This document shows, in pieces, positions 1 through 10,400 of a stretch of DNA of 64,000 nt. The notes below the pieces were generated by a model that saw nothing but the letters and a program-made list of their open reading frames with translations, ran no database searches and was not told the DNA's origin. The position numbers and the translations under genes are program-made. Position 1 is the first letter of the stretch, and each line of letters opens with the position of its first letter. The stretch covers positions 62,001-126,000 of the forward strand of contig JBCCEW010000008.1 of the NCBI GenBank assembly GCA_039030075.1, in the 5' to 3' direction. This stretch comes from Myxococcota bacterium. GTDB taxonomy: Bacteria > Myxococcota_A > UBA9160 > SMWR01.

Positions 1-1
1 G

Positions 2-910
2 CAGGGGTTCGGAAAGACCTCCCGCCAGGACGTGTACTTCGACGGCAGCGGCTGTCTCGCCGACTTCCAGCGCTGGTCGGTGGACGCCACGATCGACGCG
101 GAATGGCGGCGCGCGCTGCGTCGGGCCAGTCCGCACCAGCGCGTCGTCGCCCGGATCGAGGGCAACCGGTACACGCCCGGGAACTACCGGCGCATCCTCG
201 CGATCTCGGACCTCGTCCGCGATCAGATCCTCGCGCGCTACGGCTTGCCCTCTGAGGACGTCGAGACGCTCTACCCCGGCGTCGATCTCGAACGCTTCCG
301 GCCCGACGCCGCGCGCGCAGCCGAGGCGCGCCGCAGCCTCGGCCTCTCCGAAGCCACGCCCCTGCTCGCGTTCCTCGGGTCCGACTACCGGCGCAAGGGG
401 CTCCCGGTCTTTCTCGAGACCCTCGCGCGTCTCGAGGGTGTGCACGGTTTCGTGATCGGAAACGAGCGCGCCGAGCGTGTCCGCGCCTTTCAGGAAGACG
501 CGCGGCAGCTCGGCGTGGGAGACCGGGTGCATTGGCTCGGGGTCCAGCCCGAACCTGAGGCCTGGCTCGCGGCGGCGGACGCCTTCCTGTTCCCCACCCA
601 CTTCGACGCGTTCGGGAGCGCGGTGCTGGAGGCCCTGGCGTGCGGAGTGCCGGCGATCGTCAGTCGCGAAGCAGGCGCTGCCGAGTTGGTAGAGCCCGGC
701 AGGACCGGGGACACCCTCGAGCGTACGGCGCCCGTCGCGGCGTGGGCCGAAGCCGCGGCGGAGTGGCTCGTCCGCGAGGGACGCGATCAACGCTGCGCAG
801 ATGCGCGGGCCGCCGCCGAGGCCCATCCCTGGAGCCGACACGTGGGCCGGATTCTCGAGCTGTATCAGGAGCTTGGGAAGTCACCCCCCGTGGTTCCCCA
901 CGGGGGATAG
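2..910 (+). CDS. Glycosyltransferase family 4, WaaG-like (5' end outside window)
   Basis: The reading frame is open to the left edge, so this is the C-terminal ~302 residues of a longer enzyme; the first in-window GTG (base 32) lies inside the conserved region and is not the true start. The part DVYFDGSGC near the beginning and the following helix-rich stretch resemble WaaG, which adds the first hexose to the heptose of the LPS inner core. The GT-B donor half is clear: FLGSDYRRKGLPVF starts the nucleotide-sugar domain and FDAFGSAVLEALACG corresponds to the E-x7-E type donor site, here beginning with Asp rather than Glu. Acts on the cytoplasmic face of the inner membrane if the WaaG assignment is right. 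The family is clear; the exact sugar is not. Confidence 0.85.
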   Translation, partial: QGFGKTSRQDVYFDGSGCLADFQRWSVDATIDAEWRRALRRASPHQRVVARIEGNRYTPGNYRRILAISDLVRDQILARYGLPSEDVETLYPGVDLERFRPDAARAAEARRSLGLSEATPLLAFLGSDYRRKGLPVFLETLARLEGVHGFVIGNERAERVRAFQEDARQLGVGDRVHWLGVQPEPEAWLAAADAFLFPTHFDAFGSAVLEALACGVPAIVSREAGAAELVEPGRTGDTLERTAPVAAWAEAAAEWLVREGRDQRCADARAAAEAHPWSRHVGRILELYQELGKSPPVVPHGG

Positions 911-1004
911 CGCCTCCCGAGGGCCCGTCCCATACTTCCAGGGCATCACCCGCCCGGGCATCCCCCTCGAAGGCCCGGACCGCAGAAGGGAACGGCTGCC
1001 TTCG

Positions 1005-3185
1005 ATGGAGCTGGCTCGGGCCTTCGACACACTGGGTCTCGACCCCGGCGCATCCGTGCAGGAAGTCGAGGCGGCATACCGCCGCCTCTGCGACGACTTC
1101 GACGCGCGGATTGGCCGCGTGACGAGTCTCGCCCTGCGAGACCGCTATGCGGCGGCGCGCGCAGAGCTCGAAGCGGCACGCGCGGCCGCGATCCAGGTGG
1201 CGGGCCAGACCGTCAGAGCCTCCGGGCAGGAGGATCCCCACACCCGCTCCTGGGACGTGCTCGGCCTCCAGGCCGGAGCCTCGCCCCTCGAAGTGGCGTC
1301 GGCCTACGTCTCCCTGTGTGAGGAGCTCGACCGCGAGCTGGATTCGGCACCGACCGAGGCGCTGCGGCGCCGCTGCCTGGAAGCGCGCGCCGAGATCGAC
1401 GCCGCCTATCAACTCTGCGCTGCCGCTCCGCTCGCCGAGTCGGGCGAAGCCCAGACCCCGCCCTCGGGCTACGAGACCCAGATGGCGCCGGCCGCGTTCG
1501 AGGCCCGGCAGCCCGAGCCGCCGCCGGAACCTGCGCCGGCGGCGATCGAGATCGTCACCGATCCGGCCCCGGTCCCGACACGACGCCGGAGGCGTCGGCC
1601 GCTGCGCCGCTTCGGCGCCTTCGCCTTCACGCTGTTGATCGCCTGCGCCGCGACCCTCGGCTACGGCTGGACGACCAAGGCCGAGTGGTTCCAGTTGGTG
1701 AAGCGGGTCCTGCCCTTGCCGCCGGCTCCGGCCCTCGTCGAGGCCCAGAGCGCCGCCGAGTACCTGCGCCGACGAGTGGTCGAGGAGCGCCGCGACATCG
1801 AGCAGCGCGCCGATGTGGCGTCCCAGCGCGTGGATCAGCTCCAGGCCGCTTCCTACGCCGAGACCGAGCCCGAAGCGCGACACCGGGCCGAGGTCGCCCT
1901 CGAACAGGCCCAGTCGCGCACGAACCTCGCGAGCCGCTTGCGCGATCTCACAGAACGACACGTCTTCTCGAGCAGCGCGCTCGCCGAGGCCTACGGTCGC
2001 ATGGAACTCGGGGCCGAGCTGGCCGAGGCTGGCGAGCCCGACCGCGCGATCGCGGCCTATTCGGAAGCGCGCTCTCACCTCGAAGCCACGCTCGAGAGTC
2101 TCGACGAAGCCGAGTCGGCGCTCGGTGTGCGCTCGGAAGCCCTGGCCGCGCGCGATGCCTGGATCGCGCTCGCCGCCTCGGCGGGCCTCGAGCCCGGTGC
2201 GGCGATCCGCGACGGTGGGACGCGCCTGGAAGCCGGCGATCGACTCCTGGAAGAGGGCAATTTCGCCGGGGCGACGCCCGAGCTCCGTTCCGCCTCTCAG
2301 CACTTCCGCACCGCTCTCGACGAGGGACGACGCATCCTCGCCGAAGAGCGCGAGCGCGCCGAGGCCGAGGCGCGCAACGCGCCGCCCGAAGAAGAGGCGG
2401 AACAGCTCGCCAGCAACGGCAGCCCGCCGGAGACGAACGGGAGCCACGGCGGCCGCGAGGCGGTGCTGGCTTCGGTGTCTCCCGGTGAGCGGGCCGACGT
2501 GAAGCTGGTCGCCATTCCGGCCGGCGCCTTTCTCTACGGTTGCAACGGCCTGGTCGAGCAGGACTGCGCCGACTCGGAACCGGCCGGCCGGCGCACCCAG
2601 GTAGACGCCTTCCGCATCGATCGCACGGAGGTCCGCGTCTCCGAGTACAAGCATTGCGTCGATGCCGGCGTGTGCGCGGCCCCCGCGACGGGCGGCGGCT
2701 GCAACTGGGAGAACCCGGGGCGTGGCGACCACCCGGTGAACTGCATCGCCTGGGAGCAGGCCTCGGCCTACTGCGGCTGGGTCGGGAAGCGCCTGCCCAC
2801 GGAGCAGGAGTGGGAGAAGGCGGCGCGCGGCACCGACGGCCGGACCTATCCCTGGGGCAACGTGCGCGCGAGCTGTGAAGTCGCCGTGATGAGCGAAGGG
2901 GGCAGCGGCGGCTGCGGACGCTCGTCGACGGCGCCCGTCGGCAGCCTCGAGCGCGGACGAAGTCCCTACGGCCTCTTCGACATGGCTGGGAACGTCCTCG
3001 AGTGGACGGTCAGCCTGCACGAATCGGGCTCGGGAGCGCGCGTGCTGCGCGGCGGCTCCTGGCAGAACGGAGCGGGCTTCATGCGGTCGTCGCACCGAGA
3101 GGGGGCGTCGCCGAAGCTCCGCCACGAGAGCGTCGGTCTCCGCTGCGCCGAGGGCGCCGTCGTCGCCGAGAACGGCGCCTCCTGA
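1005..3185 (+). CDS. Membrane protein with two J-like repeats, a coiled region and an FGE/SUMF1 domain
   Basis: 726 residues from the ATG at 1005. Residues 8-60 and about 80-140 are two copies of one unit (LGLxxGASxxEVxxAY, then a helix ending in ARAE), a DnaJ-like helical repeat that lacks the HPD tripeptide needed to stimulate DnaK. One transmembrane helix lies at about 200-224. Residues 225-490 are Glu/Ala/Arg-rich and probably coiled coil. Residues 500-720 form a formylglycine-generating-enzyme-like domain (VAIPAGAFLYGC, NCIAWEQASAYC, KRLPTEQEWEKAARG, RVLRGGSW). The cysteine pair that true sulfatase activators carry after RGGS is absent (QNGAGF follows), so sulfatase maturation is unlikely; a structural or binding role fits better. 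With this topology the J-like part would be cytoplasmic and the FGE domain periplasmic. Specific function unknown. Confidence 0.85.
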   Translation: MELARAFDTLGLDPGASVQEVEAAYRRLCDDFDARIGRVTSLALRDRYAAARAELEAARAAAIQVAGQTVRASGQEDPHTRSWDVLGLQAGASPLEVASAYVSLCEELDRELDSAPTEALRRRCLEARAEIDAAYQLCAAAPLAESGEAQTPPSGYETQMAPAAFEARQPEPPPEPAPAAIEIVTDPAPVPTRRRRRRPLRRFGAFAFTLLIACAATLGYGWTTKAEWFQLVKRVLPLPPAPALVEAQSAAEYLRRRVVEERRDIEQRADVASQRVDQLQAASYAETEPEARHRAEVALEQAQSRTNLASRLRDLTERHVFSSSALAEAYGRMELGAELAEAGEPDRAIAAYSEARSHLEATLESLDEAESALGVRSEALAARDAWIALAASAGLEPGAAIRDGGTRLEAGDRLLEEGNFAGATPELRSASQHFRTALDEGRRILAEERERAEAEARNAPPEEEAEQLASNGSPPETNGSHGGREAVLASVSPGERADVKLVAIPAGAFLYGCNGLVEQDCADSEPAGRRTQVDAFRIDRTEVRVSEYKHCVDAGVCAAPATGGGCNWENPGRGDHPVNCIAWEQASAYCGWVGKRLPTEQEWEKAARGTDGRTYPWGNVRASCEVAVMSEGGSGGCGRSSTAPVGSLERGRSPYGLFDMAGNVLEWTVSLHESGSGARVLRGGSWQNGAGFMRSSHREGASPKLRHESVGLRCAEGAVVAENGAS

Positions 3186-3209
3186 GCCGGCTGCGCGCCG
3201 CGGAAGACG

Positions 3210-3953
3210 ATGTTCCCGCTCCGCGATGACAATCCCACCCTCTCCGGGTCCTGGGTGACCTTCGCCTTCATCGGCCTGAACGCCCTGGCCTGGTTCCTGG
3301 TGCAAGGGTTCGGCGGCGATCCGGCGTTCAGTGAGTCGATCTGTTCGCTTGGTGCGATCCCGGCGGCGGTGCTCGGCACGCTGGGTCCCGGCAGCGAAGT
3401 GCCGCTCGGACCACAGCACGTCTGCACCATCGGTGGGAGTACGACCTACACGGTCGTCACCTCGATGTTCATGCACGGGGGCTGGTTCCACATCCTGGGC
3501 AACCTGTGGTTCCTCTACGTCTTCGGCGACAACGTCGAAGACGCGATGGGACCCGTGCGCTTCGCGGTGTTCTACCTGGTGTGCGGGATCGCCGCGACGG
3601 CCGCGCACATTGCTTCGAGCCCCGAGAGCGCCGTGCCCGTCGTCGGTGCATCCGGGGCGATCGGCGGCGTGATGGGCGCCTATGCGTTCCTGTATCCCCG
3701 CGTGTCCGTGCACTTGCTGATCACCCTCGGCTTCTACGTCACGACCACCGTGGTGCCGGCCTGGATGATGCTCGGGTACTGGTTCGTCATTCAGGTCGTT
3801 GGTGGCCTTCCCGCTCTCGCGGGCAGCGGCGGAGGCGTGGCGTTCTGGGCACACGTGGGCGGGTTCCTCGCGGGCGTTGCGTTGCTGCCGCTCTTCCGTG
3901 TACCGGCGCGCGTCGAGGCCCATCGGCGTCACGTCGGTCGCGACCGTTTCTGA
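3210..3953 (+). CDS. Rhomboid family intramembrane serine protease
   Basis: 247 residues. The N-terminus (MFPLRDDNP) and the loop HGGWFHILGNLWFLYVFGDN are typical of bacterial rhomboids that cut transmembrane segments of other membrane proteins. The catalytic serine is S148 in GASG (146-149) and the partner histidine is H215 in AFWAHVGG, so both members of the dyad are present. About six hydrophobic segments are visible. A loop of about 50 residues sits between the first helix and the HGGWFH segment, with Cys45 and Cys72 possibly forming a disulfide. It starts 24 bases after the J-like/FGE gene on the same strand. Contrast with the rhomboid-like protein at 51699-53708, which lacks the catalytic residues. 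Confidence 0.93.
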   Translation: MFPLRDDNPTLSGSWVTFAFIGLNALAWFLVQGFGGDPAFSESICSLGAIPAAVLGTLGPGSEVPLGPQHVCTIGGSTTYTVVTSMFMHGGWFHILGNLWFLYVFGDNVEDAMGPVRFAVFYLVCGIAATAAHIASSPESAVPVVGASGAIGGVMGAYAFLYPRVSVHLLITLGFYVTTTVVPAWMMLGYWFVIQVVGGLPALAGSGGGVAFWAHVGGFLAGVALLPLFRVPARVEAHRRHVGRDRF

Positions 3954-4001
3954 GCCCGCCTATGCTCCCGGCCGCCGCCGTCGTCGGAGGCTGGAGGAAC
4001 C

Positions 4002-4292
4002 GTGGTCACGATCGGAATGAACTACTTCGTCTTGCCGGGGAAGGAGCAGGTGTTCGAGGACGCCTGCGCCCGGGTCGTCGACACGATGAACGGGATCGAC
4101 GGGCACGACGACTCGCACCTCTACAAGCAGATCGACGGCGACCGCCCGGTCTACCTGATCGTCTCGCGTTGGCAGAGCGAGGACGCGTTTCAGGCCTTCG
4201 TGGCTTCCGACGCGTTCAAGAAGGTCACGAACTGGGGGGCCGAGAACATCCTGACTGGCCCGCCCCGGCACACGACCTACCAGGAGGGGTGA
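4002..4292 (+). CDS. Antibiotic biosynthesis monooxygenase (ABM) superfamily protein
   Basis: 96 residues starting at a GTG preceded by GGAGGA (3993-3998). The pattern of a beta strand (MVTIGMNYFVLPGKE), a helix, SHLYKQIDGDRPVYLIVSRW and AFQAFVASDAF is that of the dimeric ferredoxin-like ABM fold, found in heme-degrading and quinone-oxidising monooxygenases and in many uncharacterised small proteins. No heme-ligand signature can be assigned. Its TGA overlaps the GTG of the downstream PfkB kinase (GTGA), so the two are probably translated together. A TATGCT hexamer at 3961-3966 could be the -10 box. Substrate unknown. Confidence 0.8.
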   Translation: MVTIGMNYFVLPGKEQVFEDACARVVDTMNGIDGHDDSHLYKQIDGDRPVYLIVSRWQSEDAFQAFVASDAFKKVTNWGAENILTGPPRHTTYQEG

Positions 4293-5200
4293 GCGCCAAG
4301 CGGGCGACCGTCGTCGGCCTCGGCCTGTGCGTGATCGATCACCTCTACCTGGTCGAGGCGCAGGACCCACGGGCCGAGCGACAGAACTACCGCGACCGCC
4401 GCGTGTCGGTTGGCGGCATGGTGACGAACGCGCTGGCCCAGGTGGCCCGGCTCGGGGCCCGCGCCGAACTGGTCACCCAGCTCGGCGACGATCCCGACGG
4501 GGTGCGTGCGCGACGGGAGCTGCGCACCCTCGGGATCGGAACGCGCAGCGTGCAGGTCTCGCGCGCCATGCCCACCACCGTCGCGGTCGTCTTCGTCGAC
4601 CCGGCGACCGGGGAGCGACGCTTCCTCACCGCTCCGCGCGCGAAGCTCGAAGCGCGCGTGCGCGGTCTGGACCTCGCCGCGATTCGTCCGGGCCGGGTGT
4701 TGCTCGTCGACGGTCACTTCCCGAGCCAGCTGCGTCGGGCCGCTCGCCGGGCCCGCAAGCACGGGGTCCCCGTGGTGGGCGATCTGAGTGATGCCCGTCC
4801 GGCCTACGTCGCACTGCTTCCCTACCTCGATCGGCCGGTCCTACCCGAGGGCTTCGTGCGCGCATGGCATCGGGGAACGCCCTCCGATGCGATTCGCCGA
4901 CTTCACGACGAGTTCGGGGCGGAAGCGGTGGTGACCCAGGGGAGCCGGGGCGGGCTCTACTGGAACGACGGACGGGTCGCGCGCTATCGCTCGCCGCGCG
5001 TGACCGTCCGCGATACCACGGGTGCCGGCGACGCCTTTCACGGGGCCTTCGCGGTCGGTCTGGCCGAAGGGCTGCCGCTCGCCGACAACGTCGCGCGCGC
5101 GGCGCGCGCGGGCGCCACGGCCTGCACCCGCGTGGGTGCGACGGCGAAGTTGCTCGGGCGCAGTGCCTGGGAGCGAGTCCGCGCTACGGCGTCTCGGTGA
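4289..5200 (+). CDS. PfkB/ribokinase family sugar or nucleoside kinase
   Basis: 303 residues from the GTG at 4289, chosen because it overlaps the preceding stop and places the first strand (ATVVGLGLCVIDHL) at the N-terminus as in the family. The substrate-side signature VGGMVTNALAQVARLGA and the C-terminal ATP/anion-hole signature DTTGAGDAFHGAF (about residues 241-253, with the catalytic Asp in GAGD) are both intact, so it should phosphorylate an alcohol group of a small sugar-like substrate using ATP. Closest in layout to sulfofructose/ribokinase-like members, but the substrate cannot be read from sequence. Its 3' end overlaps the convergent BolA-family gene by 17 bases. Confidence 0.88.
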   Translation: MSAKRATVVGLGLCVIDHLYLVEAQDPRAERQNYRDRRVSVGGMVTNALAQVARLGARAELVTQLGDDPDGVRARRELRTLGIGTRSVQVSRAMPTTVAVVFVDPATGERRFLTAPRAKLEARVRGLDLAAIRPGRVLLVDGHFPSQLRRAARRARKHGVPVVGDLSDARPAYVALLPYLDRPVLPEGFVRAWHRGTPSDAIRRLHDEFGAEAVVTQGSRGGLYWNDGRVARYRSPRVTVRDTTGAGDAFHGAFAVGLAEGLPLADNVARAARAGATACTRVGATAKLLGRSAWERVRATASR

Positions 5201-5459
5201 TCAGCCGGTCGATCGCATGGACCGGCGCCGCGTCGCCCGCCATCAGGTGGGCGATCGCGCCGTAGACCCGCTGCTGCTGCTTCACCCGATTCTGATCGGC
5301 GAAGCTCGCGCACACCACGCGCACCGAGAAGTGGCCCGGGCTGTTCGCCGTCACCTCGACGGTCGCCGCGTCCGGGAACACCTCGCGCACCGCCTTCTCG
5401 AGCTGCGGGACCAGGTCTTCGGGCGGATCGCTGGGCGACGAGAGGATCTGCAGGGGCAC
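5184..5459 (-). CDS. BolA/IbaG family protein
   Basis: 91 residues. The core VEVTANSPGHFSVRVV, followed by FADQNRVKQQQRVYGAI and PVHAIDRLITETP, is the BolA-like fold; the conserved histidine in SPGHFSV is the residue that can help ligate a [2Fe-2S] cluster together with a monothiol glutaredoxin. Known family roles are iron-sulfur trafficking and stress response. It lies 29 bases downstream of prc on the same strand and is probably cotranscribed with it. Its tail overlaps the pfkB-family gene on the other strand by 17 bases. Confidence 0.88.
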   Translation of the reverse strand: MPLQILSSPSDPPEDLVPQLEKAVREVFPDAATVEVTANSPGHFSVRVVCASFADQNRVKQQQRVYGAIAHLMAGDAAPVHAIDRLITETP

Positions 5460-5488
5460 GGGGGTCTCCAGGGGCGCGAGCAGCGCGG

Positions 5489-7489
5489 TCAGGATTCCTT
5501 GGCGGTCCGGGTCACGTTCGGGCGGGTCGACGTCAGCGCGACGAGATCGGCCAAGACCTCGAGGGCTTCCTCGACCTGCACGTCGAGCTCGTCGTCTTCC
5601 TCGCCTTCGCTCGATTCGCTGGTGCCGTTCTCTTCCTCGGCCTTCGCCTCTTCGCGCGCCTTCAGGATGTCGGCCAGCTTGATCAGGCCCTCGTTCTCCT
5701 CGGCTTCGCGGAGCTTCTCACGCACCTCCTCGAAGTCCTTGCTCGAGGTGACGCGGGCGGACGAACTCGCGACCAGCTGAGCGACGGTGCTGGCGGGGAC
5801 GCGGCTGCCGCGGTCCGCGGGGCCGAGCGCGTTGGCGTGGCTCCCGAAGAAGGGCGAGATGCGCTCGCCGGCGAGGGCGTAGCGCTGGAAGCGCTCGCCG
5901 AAGTCGTCGGTTGCGAGCAGGGACGGGATCACGACGTCGGCCGAGACGCCGTCGTTCTGGGTCGAGCGTCCGCCGGGCCGGAAGAAGCGCGCGGTCGTGA
6001 TCTTGAGGGCGCCGAGGCCCGGGGGCAGAGGAGTCACGGTCTGGACCGTTCCCTTGCCGAAGGTGTGGTCGTCGCCGGTGATCACCGCGCGTCGATAGTC
6101 CTTCAGGGCACCGGCCAGGATCTCCGAGGCCGAGGCGGACACGCGCGAGACGTGGACCACCATCGGGCCCGAGTAGAGGATGCGCTCGTCCCGATCGCTC
6201 AGCACCGAGAGCTGGCCGCGCGCGTTCTGCACGCCGACGACCTCGCCCTTGCGGATGAAGAAGCCCGAGATCTTGACCGCGTGCTCGAGCAGGCCACCGC
6301 CGTTGCGGGACAGGTCGAGGAGCAGGCCGTCGGCCTTCGCCTCCTCGACTTCCCGGAGCAGCTTCTCGACGTCGTCCGTGCACTGACGCTCGTCGGGATC
6401 CGAATCTCCGTAGAAGGAGGGGAGATCGATGATCGCGAGCTTGTAGGGCTTGCCCTCGCGCTCGCGCATCTCGAAGCGCAGGCTCGCCGCCTGCTCGGCG
6501 AGGTCGATCTTGTCGCGCACGATCGTCAGGGGGAAGCGCAGGGTGTCTTCGCCCTGACGCAGCACGGTCAACGTGACCTTCGTGCCCTTCTTGCCGCGGA
6601 TCAGACTCACGGCCTCGCGGAGGGGCATGTCGATGATGTTGACCGCGTCCTTCCCCTCTTCGGCGACCGCGATGATCTTGTCCTTCGGCACCAGGCCTTC
6701 TTCGAGCGAGTCGGCTGCGCCGCCGGGGATGATCCGCTCGACCACCGAGTAGCCGTCGCGTTCCGAGAGCGCGACGCCGATGCCCTCGAGCGAGAGCGAC
6801 ATCGAGATGCGGAAGTCCTCGACGGCCTGGGGCGACAGATAGTTCGAGTGGGGATCGAGGGCGTTCGCGAAGGAATCGAGGAACACCGCGAAGATCTCGG
6901 ACTCGTCGAGCTCCTGGAAGCGCTTCGTGCGCAGCTCGTAGCGCTTCGCGATCAGGCGTTTCGCCTCTCCGAGCGACTCGCCGGCGCCCAGGTAGTTGGA
7001 CATCTGGAAGTGCACCAGGCGCCGCCACAGTTCGTTGCGGGCGTCCTCGGTGGCCGGGTAGCCACGATCGTCCGGGTCGAGGCGGATCTGGACGCTCTCG
7101 TCGATCGCGAAGTCTTCCTTGCCGACGAGTTCCTTGGTGTAGTCCTCGGCGGCCTTCAGGCGCTGCACGAGGCGGTCCTGCACGGCGCTCGGCTGGGCGC
7201 AGTCGCCGTTCTGCAGACGTTCGAAGACGCCCTGCAGCTCGGCGCGAAGCTCGTTCACCTCCGAGTCGAGGAGCAGGCTCCGCGACGTGTCGAGGCGCCG
7301 CAGGTAGGTGTCGATGGCGCGCGATTCGATCTCGGAGCCCAGGGCGTCCACGCTGACGTGGTGCCGCACGAACTCGCGCGCGAGCTGCGCGATGTTCGGA
7401 CACGCCAGCGCTTCCACCGGGGTGGGAGAGCAGGCGAGTCCGGCCAGCGCGACCGAGAGAGCGAAAAAACCGCGGTAGATCGAGGTCAT
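5489..7489 (-). CDS. prc: Carboxy-terminal processing (tail-specific) protease Prc
   Basis: 666 residues. An N-terminal hydrophobic signal segment (FFALSVALAGLAC) sends it to the periplasm; the cysteine may be lipidated, although the residue at -3 is Gly, not the usual Leu. A PDZ domain follows the helical N-terminal region (SLEGIGVALSERDGYSVV onward). The catalytic Ser lies in VSRVSASASEILAGAL at about residue 450 and the Lys in TFGKGTVQ at about residue 478, the Ser-Lys dyad of Prc/CtpA proteases, which degrade or process periplasmic proteins from the C-terminus. The long C-terminal domain, ending in an acidic EEENGTSESSEGEEDDE tract, matches the Prc subfamily rather than the shorter CtpA. 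A GATAAC hexamer sits 6 bases before the ATG with no Shine-Dalgarno sequence, suggesting a leaderless message. Confidence 0.95.
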   Translation of the reverse strand: MTSIYRGFFALSVALAGLACSPTPVEALACPNIAQLAREFVRHHVSVDALGSEIESRAIDTYLRRLDTSRSLLLDSEVNELRAELQGVFERLQNGDCAQPSAVQDRLVQRLKAAEDYTKELVGKEDFAIDESVQIRLDPDDRGYPATEDARNELWRRLVHFQMSNYLGAGESLGEAKRLIAKRYELRTKRFQELDESEIFAVFLDSFANALDPHSNYLSPQAVEDFRISMSLSLEGIGVALSERDGYSVVERIIPGGAADSLEEGLVPKDKIIAVAEEGKDAVNIIDMPLREAVSLIRGKKGTKVTLTVLRQGEDTLRFPLTIVRDKIDLAEQAASLRFEMREREGKPYKLAIIDLPSFYGDSDPDERQCTDDVEKLLREVEEAKADGLLLDLSRNGGGLLEHAVKISGFFIRKGEVVGVQNARGQLSVLSDRDERILYSGPMVVHVSRVSASASEILAGALKDYRRAVITGDDHTFGKGTVQTVTPLPPGLGALKITTARFFRPGGRSTQNDGVSADVVIPSLLATDDFGERFQRYALAGERISPFFGSHANALGPADRGSRVPASTVAQLVASSSARVTSSKDFEEVREKLREAEENEGLIKLADILKAREEAKAEEENGTSESSEGEEDDELDVQVEEALEVLADLVALTSTRPNVTRTAKES

Positions 7490-7911
7490 GGGGCGGTTAT
7501 CGGAAGACGGCGGACGAGACGGGAGCCCATCTTGCGTACTCTAGCGGCTCCAGACGCTCAGACGCAGGCGTGGTTTGCGGGGCGGCGCGAAGGCTCCGCT
7601 GTCATGGCAGGGGGAGTCCGGCAGAAGCGGCGCGACCCTGGGCCGGAGCGCCCCAATGGGGCGCTCCCCACACACGGGCAGGGCCTGAAACGCGCGCGCG
7701 GAGCGGGCCCGGGGCCCGCTCCGCGGCGGTGTGGGTTTCGGCACACCGAGGCCGGGCCCCGGTGCGGCGACATGCCTGGTTGCCGTCGCGGCTGTCGCCG
7801 CTCGGCGTCTAGGCGGGCCGCCAAGACTTCGTCTTGGCACATCCGCCCAGTTGCGTTCGCCGCCTGTCGGCGGCTCGGCGCAGCCCCAAGCCAGAGGCTT
7901 GGGGCTCCCGC
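7490..7911. repeat. Gene-free 420-bp gap carrying at least five perfect stem-loops
   Basis: No convincing gene. Perfect inverted repeats occur at 7645-7667 (10-bp arms), 7697-7725 (14-bp arms around one base), 7820-7838 (8-bp arms), 7859-7874 (6-bp arms) and 7882-7906 (11-bp arms). Loops are 1-4 bases and none has a T-run on either side, so they are not classical intrinsic terminators. The last one begins 5 bases after the ahcY stop and could still protect or end that transcript. Arms differ between the hairpins, so this is a cluster of structures rather than one repeated element. Confidence 0.7.
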
Positions 7912-9363
<1,452 letters not shown>

Positions 9364-9395
9364 GCGGACTCCTTCTGAGGCGCTCGGCGGCGCCC

Positions 9396-9428
9396 GATAT
9401 ATTTGTTTATGCGGATGAAGTGTTGCAA
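9396..9428 (-). promoter_or_regulatory. AT-rich promoter region of ahcY
   Basis: A short AT-rich island (ATATATTTGTTTAT on the plus strand, 9397-9410) stands out in this G+C-rich DNA. Read on the minus strand, TTGCAA (9428-9423) could be the -35 box, with AAATAT 18 bases further or TATATC 21 bases further as -10. It leaves a leader of about 30 bases containing the ahcY Shine-Dalgarno sequence. No SAH riboswitch core could be matched in the region. Confidence 0.4.
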
Positions 9429-9527
9429 AGGTCTCGGCTTCTGCAAGCCGGGGCCGGGGCGGGGGCGCCGCGAAGTCCCCAAAAGTCCCGTGGTTTCGGG
9501 CAGCTAGCGGACTACCTTGCGGCCGGG

Positions 9528-10394
9528 ATGCCGGTCGTCTGGAACACCATCGTGCCGATCGCGGCGATCGTCGTCGTGGGCTACTGGCTGGCTGGCCGCC
9601 AGAACGTCCACACCGGGACTTTCGCCGAACTGGCGCTCTGGGTGACCTCGCCGGCCCTCCTCTTCAGTGTGCTCGCCGATACGACCCTCGACGCCGAGCG
9701 CTTCCTCGGCCTGGCCGGCGGCACCCTCGCCGTGGCCGCGGGCACCGGCCTGGTCGCGGCGGTCTGGCAGCGCTGGACCGGGGCGGGGCGCGGCTTCCTG
9801 CTGGCATCGATCTTCTTCAATGGCGGCAACATGGGCCTGGCGAGTGCGCGGCTGGCCTTCGGCGAAGCGGGACTCGAAGCGGGCGCCGTGGTGTTCGTGT
9901 CGATTGCCCTGTGCACGTCCCTGGCCGGCATCTGGATCGCCAAGGGCGAGAACGGTCTCGGCGAAGCGCTGCGCCATCCCATGCTCTGGGGCAGTGCCGG
10001 CGGCCTGTTGATGGCGGGCACCGGCACCGAGCTGCCGAAGATGGTGATGGAGCCCATCCACATGCTCGGTGCGATGGCGATCCCGCTGATGCTCTTGAAC
10101 CTCGGTGGGCAGCTGCGGCGGCTCCGCGTCGATGACGTGGGACATTCCTTCGTCGCGGTCGGTATCCGCATGGGCGGCGGCTTCGCGATCGCCTGGGGCT
10201 TCATCAGCCTCGTCGGGATCACAGGGGTCGATCGTCAGGTTCTCCTCTTGATGTCGGCGATGCCGGCCGCCGTGATCAACGCCGTGCTCGCCGAGCAGTA
10301 CGGTACCGACGAGGGCATCGTGGCGTCGGCGATCTTGATCGGGACGGTCTTGAGCCTCGTGGTGATCCCGGTGGTGCTGCTCGTCGTGACCTGA
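9528..10394 (+). CDS. AEC family (auxin efflux carrier-like) transporter
   Basis: 288 residues from the ATG at 9528. About ten hydrophobic segments in two halves, beginning [17 protein letters not shown], with [17 protein letters not shown] in the middle and [18 protein letters not shown] near the end; these match the bacterial AEC/BART-type carriers, some of which export malonate or malate. The substrate is not predictable. A TACCTT hexamer ends 9 bases before the ATG without a Shine-Dalgarno sequence, supporting this start and a leaderless transcript. It runs divergently from ahcY and ends just before the convergent apaG. Confidence 0.88.
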   Translation: MPVVWNTIVPIAAIVVVGYWLAGRQNVHTGTFAELALWVTSPALLFSVLADTTLDAERFLGLAGGTLAVAAGTGLVAAVWQRWTGAGRGFLLASIFFNGGNMGLASARLAFGEAGLEAGAVVFVSIALCTSLAGIWIAKGENGLGEALRHPMLWGSAGGLLMAGTGTELPKMVMEPIHMLGAMAIPLMLLNLGGQLRRLRVDDVGHSFVAVGIRMGGGFAIAWGFISLVGITGVDRQVLLLMSAMPAAVINAVLAEQYGTDEGIVASAILIGTVLSLVVIPVVLLVVT

Positions 10395-10400
10395 GCGCGC

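Noticed and set aside
660-3932. A 1090-codon frame on the minus strand opposite the J-like/FGE and rhomboid genes
   Set aside because: Its translation is Arg/His/Gly-rich with no domain signal, while the plus-strand genes have clear motifs. Long antisense frames are expected at this G+C content.
9364-9480. A possible SAH or SAM riboswitch before ahcY
   Set aside because: The conserved core of the SAH riboswitch could not be matched; only a short AT-rich promoter-like region is present. A covariance-model search would settle it.
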